Shown here piece after piece: positions 1 through 5,995 of a DNA stretch of 5,995 bases (positions within the stretch are counted from its first letter, which is position 1; every line of letters starts with the position of its first letter). The DNA comes from Polyangia bacterium (GTDB lineage Bacteria; Myxococcota_A; Polyangia; Polyangiales; Polyangiaceae). The stretch is from positions 1 to 5,995 of the forward strand of contig JAUILJ010000542.1 of the NCBI GenBank assembly GCA_030433055.1, read 5' to 3'. Under the pieces are notes generated by a model. That model was given only the letters and a program-made list of their open reading frames with translations. It was not told the DNA's origin and made no database searches. The position numbers and the translations under genes are program-made.

Positions 1-1
1 C

Positions 2-1588
2 GTGGTGATCGGCGGAGATTTCCGTATCGAGCGGCCGCTCAGCCAGGGCGCGATGGGCCAAGTGTACCTGGTGACCCAGCTGAGCACCGGCAACCGTCGC
101 GCCTTGAAGCTCATGCACCCGGCCTTGCTGCTCAAGCCAGAGCTCAGGGAGCGGTTTGAACGCGAAGCGCGCGTCTCCGCAGAAATCGCCAGTGATCACG
201 TGGTTCAGGTGCTCGCTGCGGGCATCGACGAAGAGCTGGCCGTGCCTTGGCTGGTGATGGAGTTCTTGGAGGGTCGAACCCTGGACGCGATGCTGCGTGA
301 GCAGGGGCCGCCTCCCTTTGATACCGCACGGATACTGTTCTCCCAGCTAGGACACGGCCTCACCCAGGCCCACGCGAAAGGCATCGTCCACCGTGATTTG
401 AAGCCGGAGAACCTATTCGTGGCCGCGCCTCGAACGACGGACGCGCCGTTCTGCGTCAAGGTCCTCGACTTCGGTATCGCGAAGATCCTCGGGAGCACCA
501 CGGATTCGACGGCGGCGCTCGGCACTCCGCTGTACATGGCTCCCGAGCAAACCGATGCCGGAAACCGCATCGGTCCCCACACCGACGTCTGGGCTGCGGC
601 CTTGGTCGCCTTCTTCACGCTCACGGGGCGCCACTACTGGCGCAGCGCCAACAACCCCACGTCGGGTTTGCCCGCCCTGATGCGGGAGGTGATCTTCGAC
701 CATCAGGACCCGGCGTCCGCGCGAGCGCGCGAGCTCGGGAGCGCCCACCAATTACCGCACGGATTCGATGAATGGTTCTCGCGTTGTACCGCGCGCCAGA
801 TCGAGCAGCGGCCGACAACGGCTCAAGCTTTCTGGCAGCTGGACGCCTTGCTGGCGCGGGCGAGCGACCAGCCACTGGCGCACGCCGCCGCCGCGTCCCC
901 GCGACCAATCGCCGCTCCTCACCCCCAACAAACTCAGCTCAGCAGCCAGAACCTGTTGCCATCGACTCAGGGGCTCAATGGACCTCCGGTCTTCTCCAGC
1001 GGGCCTCCACCTCCCACCACGCGCAGACCCGGGTGGCTGATCTTGCTCCCGATTGGTGGAGCGCTGATCCTCACGCTGGCGCTCGTGGTGGTCTTCTCTG
1101 GAAAGCGCAAGGCTCGCCGAACGCTCGACGGCGACCAAGGAGCCGCCGCAGCAAACCTCGAGGGCAACACTGCGGGCTCCGATGATGACGTGGGGACTGC
1201 GCCGGGCGTTGGTGCAAAGCGCCAGCTGCAGCTTTCCTGCGCGCCGGCGTGCTCACTGATCGTGAACGGGAGCGCTCACCCCGAACGAGCCGAGCGAACG
1301 ATCACCCTGCCAGGCAAGGGCAACCTGCGCGTGATCTTCGATCTCGTGAAGAGCACCCCGCGAATCATCATCAACACCGGCGTCGACAAGCGCCCATCGG
1401 AGATGATGCCCGACGCCGACGCGACGCTCACGTGCCTGGATAGTTGCTGGCTAACCTCCAGCAACGGGATTGGCGGCCGCGGGGCGGCATATGTGGCCAC
1501 CCGGGGTCGGCGCTTGAAGCTACAGGTCGAACCCGGGAAGAAGCACAACGGATTTCCGCTGGTCACTTACTCGGTGGTCTCGAAGTAG
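2..1588 (+). CDS. Membrane-anchored Hanks-type serine/threonine protein kinase (5' end probably truncated by window edge)
   Basis: Predicted to transfer phosphate from ATP to Ser/Thr of target proteins, with the catalytic domain in the cytoplasm. Numbering from the GTG at position 2, the kinase domain spans about residues 7-285: glycine-rich loop SQGAMGQVY (14-22), ATP-binding Lys36 in ALKLM, helix-C Glu55, catalytic HRDLKPEN (130-137), DFG (156-158), activation segment ending in GTPLYMAPE (174-182), and TDVW (194-197). All core catalytic residues are present, so it should be active. A Pro/Gln/Ser-rich linker (about 290-340) leads to one hydrophobic helix (345-366) followed by the basic stop-transfer run KRKARR. 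The remaining ~155 residues should be outside the cytoplasmic membrane and carry two CxxxC motifs (Cys413/417 and Cys478/482) in a beta-rich, loosely PEGA-like region. Related myxobacterial kinases usually have a few residues before the VIGGDFRIERPLS-like start, so the true start probably lies upstream of the window. The kinase assignment is very secure; the signal sensed and the substrates are unknown. Confidence 0.95.
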   Translation: MVIGGDFRIERPLSQGAMGQVYLVTQLSTGNRRALKLMHPALLLKPELRERFEREARVSAEIASDHVVQVLAAGIDEELAVPWLVMEFLEGRTLDAMLREQGPPPFDTARILFSQLGHGLTQAHAKGIVHRDLKPENLFVAAPRTTDAPFCVKVLDFGIAKILGSTTDSTAALGTPLYMAPEQTDAGNRIGPHTDVWAAALVAFFTLTGRHYWRSANNPTSGLPALMREVIFDHQDPASARARELGSAHQLPHGFDEWFSRCTARQIEQRPTTAQAFWQLDALLARASDQPLAHAAAASPRPIAAPHPQQTQLSSQNLLPSTQGLNGPPVFSSGPPPPTTRRPGWLILLPIGGALILTLALVVVFSGKRKARRTLDGDQGAAAANLEGNTAGSDDDVGTAPGVGAKRQLQLSCAPACSLIVNGSAHPERAERTITLPGKGNLRVIFDLVKSTPRIIINTGVDKRPSEMMPDADATLTCLDSCWLTSSNGIGGRGAAYVATRGRRLKLQVEPGKKHNGFPLVTYSVVSK

Positions 1589-1646
1589 AGATCGCTCCAA
1601 TCCGGTCCTTGCGCGTTCGGGATGCTCCCTCCTACCGTTTCGGTCG

Positions 1647-2324
1647 ATGCGACTGAGCTATGAGGAGATCTACCGCGATCACGCGGAGCAATACGATCGG
1701 TTGGTTCGCGCGGAGGACCACGAGGGGCAGCTGGAGGCGACGCTCGGCGCAGTGCTCGAGTTGCGGAACCGCGACGTGATCGAAGTCGGCGCGGGCACCG
1801 GGCGCGTGACTCGTCTGCTGGTCAACGCAGGAGCACGAGTCGTCGCGACCGAGGCGGCGGAGGGCATGCTGCAGCTTGGGAAAGCCCGCGTGCCCGAAGC
1901 CAGCTGGATCCTCGCGGATGCGCGAGAGCTGCCAGCAGAGCCGCAGAGCGCAGACGTCGGCGTCGCAGGCTGGGTATATGGTCACCTCAGGCACTGGGAG
2001 CCGGAGCACTGGCAGCGCGAAATCGCCAAGGGCCTGGACGAGTTGAACCGCGTGGTTCGCCCCGGAGGCACCGTCGTGGTGATCGAGACCCTCGGCACCG
2101 GACACCGCGCGCCCAAGCCACCGAACGCGGAGCTCGCAGAGTACTATGCGTGGCTAGAAGCAGAGCGCGGCTTCGTGTGCCAGCCCATCCGCACCGACTA
2201 TCGCTTCGAGTCGCCGGCTGCAGCCAAAGACCTGATTGAGTTCTTCTTTGGCGACGCCAAGGCAGAGCTCTTGGAAGGAACCGTCCTGCCGGAGTGCACC
2301 GGCGTGTGGAGTCGCCGCAGGTAG
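1647..2324 (+). CDS. Class I SAM-dependent methyltransferase
   Basis: A 225-residue soluble protein predicted to transfer a methyl group from S-adenosylmethionine to an unidentified acceptor. The Rossmann-type signatures are in order: motif I VIEVGAGTGRVT (44-55), an acidic residue after strand 2 in VVATEAAEGML (Glu69), an ADAREL segment (90-95) that would contact the adenine, ADVGVAGWVYGHL (102-114) as strand 4, and VVRPGGTVVVIETLG (136-150) as motif III/strand 5. The N-terminus (EEIYRDHAEQYDRLVRAED) resembles the cap helix of UbiE/Methyltransf_11-type enzymes. Length is normal for a stand-alone domain. The ATG at 1647 fits the family start, but no good Shine-Dalgarno sequence precedes it. 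It lies 58 bases after the kinase stop on the same strand; co-transcription is possible. The substrate cannot be read from the sequence; a small molecule is more likely than DNA, since no DNA methyltransferase NPPY/DPPY motif is seen. Confidence 0.9.
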   Translation: MRLSYEEIYRDHAEQYDRLVRAEDHEGQLEATLGAVLELRNRDVIEVGAGTGRVTRLLVNAGARVVATEAAEGMLQLGKARVPEASWILADARELPAEPQSADVGVAGWVYGHLRHWEPEHWQREIAKGLDELNRVVRPGGTVVVIETLGTGHRAPKPPNAELAEYYAWLEAERGFVCQPIRTDYRFESPAAAKDLIEFFFGDAKAELLEGTVLPECTGVWSRRR

Positions 2325-2389
2325 CCCGTGCGAAATCGAGCACCGACCGCCCCGGGGAAGTCACGCTGACGCTGCGTCGTATCACGAGC

Positions 2390-2806
2390 GTGTCGCGCAC
2401 GCCCTTGCTCTTCGCTATCAGCCTCCTGGCCGTTGGCTGCACCCCATCGACCGGCCCTGAGCGTATCACTCCGAGCACCGCGCTTGGATGGCGTTTCGGC
2501 CCGGGCTTCTCCTGTCAGAATTCGACGCTATTCGAGGAGTGTCCAGCGCTCGTGCAGCGTCAGGGCGGGTGGTTTCTCGTGTGGACCTACGGCACAGACA
2601 CGTTCTACTACACTCCCACGTACAAGGTTCGAGGGGACCGTTTGGTGTTCTCCCTGCAAGCGACCACCAGCACAGGAAATCCAAGCGGAAAAACTACAGA
2701 ACTCCAGATCCACGGTGCAGACGCCATCCACGCGCTCCAGCGAGGCGGAGCGGTGTGGTGGGAACCTGACGGCAGCTACCTGGCACTCCAAGTCAAGGCT
2801 TCATAG
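2390..2806 (+). CDS. Small predicted lipoprotein of unknown function
   Basis: I do not recognise a family. From the GTG at 2390 the 138-residue product begins with a short type II signal peptide: one Arg, a hydrophobic core (LLFAISLLAV) and a lipobox-like AVGC with the lipidated Cys at residue 17. The mature part is rich in Trp, Tyr and beta-prone segments (GGWFLVWTYGTDTFYY, about residues 56-71) and has two more cysteines (42 and 51) that could form a disulfide in the periplasm. It ends in AVWWEPDGSYLALQVKAS. The frame opens earlier, at a GTG at 2294 inside the methyltransferase gene, which would put more than 30 extra residues before the signal peptide. A CTG at 2366 has the best ribosome-binding sequence (GGGGAAG, 2354-2360, 5 bases upstream) and would also give a valid signal peptide with two more Args. 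I chose 2390 as the shortest ordinary start codon giving a normal lipoprotein signal. The gene is real by its signal peptide and codon bias; its exact start is uncertain. Confidence 0.72.
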   Translation: MSRTPLLFAISLLAVGCTPSTGPERITPSTALGWRFGPGFSCQNSTLFEECPALVQRQGGWFLVWTYGTDTFYYTPTYKVRGDRLVFSLQATTSTGNPSGKTTELQIHGADAIHALQRGGAVWWEPDGSYLALQVKAS

Positions 2807-2885
2807 GGCGGCCTCACGCGTCGGCAGCTCGAACACGTGCATCCCGCAGCCATCGCACCGAACTGAAGCTGGACGTGTTTATCCA

Positions 2886-3530
2886 ATGGAAGCGCGCGAG
2901 CAGGCGCTATGTTGGGGCGTGGCAACTCGAAAGCAACAGAAGTCATCTCCGGAGCCCACGCTGTGCTTCGATGGGCTGCGCGACTGGCTCCAGTGGCTGA
3001 AGCGAAACCACGCGAAGTCAGGCGCGGTGTGGCTGCGCATCGCCAAGAAGGGCGCTGCGCCTTCCATCACCTATGCCGAGGCGCTCGAGGGCGCGTTGAT
3101 CTGGGGCTGGATCGACAGCCAGAAGGCCGCGCTGGACGAGTCGGCGTGGCTCCAGCGCTTCTCGCGGCGCACGGCCACGAGCCCGTGGTCGAAGATCAAC
3201 CGTACGAAGGCCGAGGCGCTGATCGCAGCCAAGCGACTCGAGGCGCCAGGGCAGGCAGCGGTCGATGAGGCGCGACGCGATGGTCGCTGGGAGCGAGCGT
3301 ACCCGGGAGCTCGCACGGCGGAGGTGCCTCAAGACTTGCTAGAGGCCCTGGCCAGGGTGCCGAAGGCAAAGCGCTTCTTCGAGACACTCGATAGCGCCAA
3401 TCGGTTCGCGATTGTGGTTCGGCTGGCAAACCTCAAGACCGCGAAGGGTCGCGAAAATCTGATCACCCGGTTCGTCGGAATGTGTTCACGCGGGGAAACG
3501 TTTCACACCCCGCGACGCAAGTCCAAGTAG
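2886..3530 (+). CDS. YdeI/OmpD-associated (OmdA-type) family protein
   Basis: A 214-residue cytoplasmic-looking protein (no signal peptide or membrane helix) of the family annotated as bacteriocin-protection, YdeI or OmpD-associated. The family name derives from enterobacterial work on antimicrobial-peptide resistance; the biochemical activity is not established. Family hallmarks visible here: SGAVWLRIAKKG (45-56), TYAEALEGALIWGWIDSQ (62-79), WLQRFSRR (88-95), SPWSKIN (99-105), and the C-terminal LDSANRFAIVVRL (168-180) followed by an RFVGMCSRGETFH segment (195-207). In homologues the position of ALIWGWID is typically AL.(Y/W)GWID. The ATG at 2886 has only a weak GGA upstream; the in-frame GTG at 2919 would start at MATRKQQK and give a 203-residue protein closer to the usual family length, so it is a serious alternative. 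The same frame stays open further upstream to 2433, but that part overlaps the lipoprotein gene in another frame and does not resemble the family. A GC-rich inverted repeat lies in the last codons. Confidence 0.88.
   Translation: MEAREQALCWGVATRKQQKSSPEPTLCFDGLRDWLQWLKRNHAKSGAVWLRIAKKGAAPSITYAEALEGALIWGWIDSQKAALDESAWLQRFSRRTATSPWSKINRTKAEALIAAKRLEAPGQAAVDEARRDGRWERAYPGARTAEVPQDLLEALARVPKAKRFFETLDSANRFAIVVRLANLKTAKGRENLITRFVGMCSRGETFHTPRRKSK
3489..3514. repeat. GC-rich inverted repeat at the 3' end of the YdeI-like gene
   Basis: CGCGGGG (3489-3495) and CCCCGCG (3508-3514) are a perfect 7-base inverted repeat separated by 12 bases that contain the small palindrome AAACGTTT. The RNA would form an all-G/C stem on either strand. 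It lies inside the coding sequence, its 3' arm ending 16 bases before the last base of the stop codon. No T-run follows on either strand, so it is not a classical intrinsic terminator. It could slow polymerase or protect the 3' end in this convergent region, or be chance in GC-rich DNA. Confidence 0.4.
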
Positions 3531-3561
3531 CCGCCGGCACTCAGCGGGAGGTCAGAAGCTC

Positions 3562-3573
3562 AGGGCGCGCCCT
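3562..3573. repeat. 12-base perfect palindrome in the convergent gene junction
   Basis: AGGGCGCGCCCT is a perfect palindrome filling the end of the 42-base gap between the converging genes; its last base is part of the stop codon of the - strand lipoprotein gene. As RNA it could form at most a 4-base stem with a 4-base loop. There is no T-run, so a terminator role is weakly supported. In DNA this GC-rich, a palindrome of this length can arise by chance. Confidence 0.3.
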
Positions 3574-3962
3574 TACTTCTTTGGGTGCCAGAGCGGCTTG
3601 CCGTCCTGTGCGCGCAGATCGACGCGGGGACCAGCGCCCTGGATCGATGTCGCCTCGAGGCCTCCTGCCACACTGCGCGCTTCGATCGCCACAGCGTCTT
3701 CCTCCTCCAGGCGGATCCCGCGCTCGTCCAGCACCCAGCCCGGTGCGAGGTCCACATCGACCTCTGAACCGTCACCCACCGCAACGGTAATGCGCACATT
3801 CTGCTGCAGCTCGTCTTCAGGACCTCGTTCGATGCGGGTGACGCGGCCTTCGATGGAGGAGCGCGCGGCAGCAGCCCCCGGAATGGGAGTGGTCGGTGGA
3901 CCGCAAGAGACGGAAGAAATCAGCAAACTTGCGGCAAAAACGGCAGAAACGAACTTGAACAT
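3573..3962 (-). CDS. Small predicted lipoprotein with an OB-like beta domain
   Basis: A 129-residue exported protein. Residues 1-20 form a lipoprotein-type signal (Lys3, hydrophobic FVSAVFAASLLI, then SSVSC with Cys20 as the lipidation site), followed by a Pro/Ala linker (21-34). The core (35-129) is a compact, beta-rich domain: IEGRVTRIE (37-45), NVRITVAVGDGSEVDVDLAPGW (55-76), then VLDERGIRLEEEDAVAIEARSV (77-98), and a closing VDLRAQDGKPLW (114-125). The pattern of a strand-rich barrel, a PGW.LDE.GI turn, an acidic 'EEDAVAIEA' strand and a terminal LR..DGKPLW resembles small secreted OB-fold-like proteins often left as hypothetical (some labelled MamS-like); this is recall of pattern, not a search result. 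The ATG is preceded by AGAGG (complement of 3969-3973) at 6 bases, a reasonable ribosome binding site. It is the last gene of the - strand block, 58 bases after the DUF1697 gene. The lipoprotein call is fairly secure; the function is unknown. Confidence 0.8.
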   Translation of the reverse strand: MFKFVSAVFAASLLISSVSCGPPTTPIPGAAAARSSIEGRVTRIERGPEDELQQNVRITVAVGDGSEVDVDLAPGWVLDERGIRLEEEDAVAIEARSVAGGLEATSIQGAGPRVDLRAQDGKPLWHPKK

Positions 3963-4020
3963 AGCGGGCCTCTACCCACAGCGGACTGCATACACCGTGC
4001 CGCGCCCCAACCTGCGCGCC

Positions 4021-4587
4021 TCAGCTCTTGGCGACCTCATCGAGCAACTCACTGATAGCCATCACCGTGCGCCAGTTGCGCAAGGTCACGGTCGAGCCCA
4101 GCGCACGGTCGAGCACCGCCGGGGTGAGCTTGGAGCGCCCAACACCGGTCCCGTAGTCTACCCACAGCGCGTCACCCTTCAGCGCAACGCGTTCGTCAGG
4201 GTTGGCGTACTCCTCGAGCTTCGCCACACAACCCCTGGCAGGTTTCTGCTTGGAAAGTCCAAGGTGCAGGAACTTGGGGCGCGCCTCAGCCGCGTCAGGG
4301 AAGGCCGCGGCCCTGGCGTAGGCTGTCCACTGCCTGGCGCTGCGCGCGATCACGTCTGCGTGAAAGCCGAACTCCTGCTCAACCACACCCTCGATCCTCT
4401 GTTCCACGCTGGCCGGATCGAGCGCCGAGCGGAACACCAGGTTACCGCTCTGGATATATGTCCTCACGGAAACAAATCCGAGCCCCTCACAGAGCTCCCG
4501 CAGCTTCGCCATCGGCAGCTTCTTGTTGCCTCCCACGTTGATGCCTCTGAACAGCGCGACGTAGGTCGTATGCGACTTCCCGGCCAT
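4021..4587 (-). CDS. DUF1697 domain-containing protein
   Basis: A 188-residue soluble protein covering the whole DUF1697 domain; no biochemical function is established for this widespread family. The recognisable N-terminal block is ALFRGINVGGNKKLPM (11-26), then LRELCEGLGFVSVRTYIQSGNLVF (29-52). The middle has FGFHADVIARSARQW, a typical helix-strand stretch, and the C-terminus carries the other family signature GRSKLTPAVLDRALG (150-164) with TLRNWRTV (168-175). Length is normal and the domain looks intact. The ATG is well supported: AGGA (complement of 4595-4598) lies 7 bases upstream. It starts 31 bases after the DinB-gene stop, so the two are probably co-transcribed. There is no signal peptide or membrane segment, so the protein should be cytoplasmic. 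Confidence 0.93.
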   Translation of the reverse strand: MAGKSHTTYVALFRGINVGGNKKLPMAKLRELCEGLGFVSVRTYIQSGNLVFRSALDPASVEQRIEGVVEQEFGFHADVIARSARQWTAYARAAAFPDAAEARPKFLHLGLSKQKPARGCVAKLEEYANPDERVALKGDALWVDYGTGVGRSKLTPAVLDRALGSTVTLRNWRTVMAISELLDEVAKS

Positions 4588-4618
4588 CCGCCGATCCTAG
4601 CCGCAGCGCCAGCTCGCT

Positions 4619-5179
4619 TCAAAGCTCCCAGATCTCCGCCTCGCTGAGCCCGATGGCGGCCAGATCATCGGCTCTGAGGTGCGCCTCTCCCCCCATGAAG
4701 AACTCGTCGAGCTGTGGCGGCTTGACCGACGTACCACTCAACATGGCGTGGGCCTGACCACGGTGGTGCACCTGGTGCTGGAACAAGTGAAGCAGCGTGC
4801 GTACCACGGAGTCTACCTGCACGTGTTTGGTGCGCTGCATGCGCACCTCACGCTGGAGATCCTCGGGGCAAAGCTCCCGGCACAGCCGAATCAGCCGCTG
4901 GTCTACCGCGCGCTGCTCACGGTCCAGGTCTTCGAAGAGCGGGCAAGGCACCTCGCTCTCGAACGCCTCGAGCCCCAGGCTGCCTCCCTCGAGCGCATCG
5001 ACGTAGTACCAATCAACGATCAGGTTGTGATTCAGCGTCGCCTGGATCGAGGGGAAGAAGCTGGTCCGGGTCGGGTCTGCGAAGGCCTCATGGCTGAGCC
5101 CGCGGCAAGCGGAGAGCAAGCGATGGTTGGCCCAGGCGTTGTTGCACGCCTGGGTGAACAGGTAGCGCGGAGTGTCCAC
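4619..5179 (-). CDS. DinB-superfamily (YfiT-like) putative metal-dependent protein
   Basis: A 186-residue cytoplasmic protein with the four-helix-bundle DinB pattern. Candidate metal ligands are His51 in SIQATLNHNLIVDWYY (44-59) and the HxxxH pair His135/His139 in HLFQHQVHHRGQAHAMLSG (131-149), the usual three-His arrangement for a divalent metal. The N-terminal NNAWANHRLLSAC helix (13-25) and RTSFFPSI (38-45) are also typical. The superfamily includes thiol-dependent S-transferases and isomerases (bacillithiol- and mycothiol-using enzymes), but many members, including damage-inducible DinB of Bacillus, have no assigned reaction; it is unrelated to E. coli DNA polymerase IV, which is also called DinB. 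Translation most likely starts at a GTG (complement of 5177-5179) with a strong AAGGAG 10 bases upstream; no better in-frame start is seen. The upstream leader can form a hairpin touching that ribosome binding site. The preceding - strand gene ends 47 bases away. Confidence 0.9.
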   Translation of the reverse strand: MDTPRYLFTQACNNAWANHRLLSACRGLSHEAFADPTRTSFFPSIQATLNHNLIVDWYYVDALEGGSLGLEAFESEVPCPLFEDLDREQRAVDQRLIRLCRELCPEDLQREVRMQRTKHVQVDSVVRTLLHLFQHQVHHRGQAHAMLSGTSVKPPQLDEFFMGGEAHLRADDLAAIGLSEAEIWEL

Positions 5180-5189
5180 GCCGCGCAGT

Positions 5190-5195
5190 CTCCTT
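5190..5195 (-). promoter_or_regulatory. Ribosome binding site of the DinB-family gene
   Basis: The complement reads AAGGAG, a near-consensus Shine-Dalgarno sequence, 10 bases before the GTG start. It is the strongest such site seen in the window and decides the start of this gene. Confidence 0.7.
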
Positions 5196-5215
5196 GATGC
5201 CGCGCCTCACATCAA
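5194..5215 (-). promoter_or_regulatory. Inverted repeat overlapping the DinB-gene ribosome binding site
   Basis: In the mRNA sense, TTGATG (complement of 5210-5215) and CATCAA (complement of 5194-5199) are a perfect 6-base inverted repeat with a 10-base G/C-rich loop. The 3' arm includes the first two A residues of the AAGGAG ribosome binding site. The stem is short and has only two G/C pairs, so it would be only weakly stable. It sits in the 47-base gap after the metallo-beta-lactamase-fold gene. A role in tuning translation is an inference; chance is a real alternative. Confidence 0.3.
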
Positions 5216-5226
5216 CTCCAAGCGAC

Positions 5227-5995
<769 letters not shown>

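Noticed and set aside
205..1138. Several - strand open frames opposite the kinase gene.
   Set aside because: They mirror a strongly conserved kinase domain; translations are Arg/Ala/Ser-rich with no motif or ribosome binding support.
1589..1646. Gap between kinase and methyltransferase checked for a terminator or promoter.
   Set aside because: No stem with T-run and no convincing -35/-10 pair was seen.
2832..2879. Inverted repeat AACACGT (2832-2838) / ACGTGTT (2873-2879) in the gap before the YdeI-like gene, considered as an operator or hairpin.
   Set aside because: Seven bases with a 34-base spacer is not convincing as a hairpin or operator, and no promoter elements could be tied to it.
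2433..2885. Upstream in-frame extension of the YdeI-like gene, giving a 365-residue frame.
   Set aside because: It overlaps the lipoprotein gene in another frame, its low-complexity Arg/Ser/Pro-rich translation resembles a GC-rich shadow, and YdeI-like proteins are normally about 190-215 residues.
3598..4647. Long + strand open frame (349 codons) opposite the lipoprotein and DUF1697 genes.
   Set aside because: It is antisense to two well-supported genes, has no recognisable motif, and its composition is typical of an overlapping frame in GC-rich DNA.
4679..5197. + strand open frame (172 codons) opposite the DinB-family gene.
   Set aside because: The - strand frame carries the DinB His motifs and a strong ribosome binding site; the + strand translation has no domain features.

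Overview
This GC-rich window has strong G/C bias at third codon positions, and long spurious open frames lie opposite the genes. The most informative gene is a membrane-anchored Hanks-type Ser/Thr kinase of a kind abundant in myxobacteria, with an N-terminal kinase, a Pro/Gln-rich linker, one membrane helix and a secreted tail. With two predicted lipoproteins, this suggests a Gram-negative deltaproteobacterial relative of the Polyangia/Sorangiineae. That placement is an inference from protein style, not from a marker gene.

The layout is two convergent blocks. On the + strand are the kinase (5' end probably cut by the window edge), a class I SAM-dependent methyltransferase, a small unrecognised lipoprotein, and a YdeI/OmpD-associated (OmdA-type) protein ending at 3530. 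On the - strand, in transcription order from the right edge, are an ETHE1/Blh-like metallo-beta-lactamase-fold protein (5' end cut by the window edge), a DinB-superfamily protein, a DUF1697 protein, and a small lipoprotein ending at 3573. The blocks meet in a 42-base gap.

The - strand genes are closely spaced (47, 31 and 58 bases) and could be one transcript. The ETHE1/Blh-like protein suggests persulfide/sulfide handling, and DinB-fold proteins include thiol-dependent transferases, so a shared low-molecular-weight-thiol theme is possible but unproven. The + strand genes have gaps of 58 to about 80 bases and no evident common pathway.

I found no CRISPR array, tRNA, rRNA, insertion sequence, integrase, toxin-antitoxin pair or recognisable defence system, and no gene-free stretch over about 80 bases. 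Most of the window looks like ordinary chromosome carrying single-domain proteins of widespread but poorly characterised families. The points most worth a second look are the kinase's secreted tail with paired CxxxC motifs, a hairpin touching the DinB-gene ribosome binding site, a GC-rich inverted repeat at the 3' end of the YdeI-like gene, and the uncertain start of the first lipoprotein.
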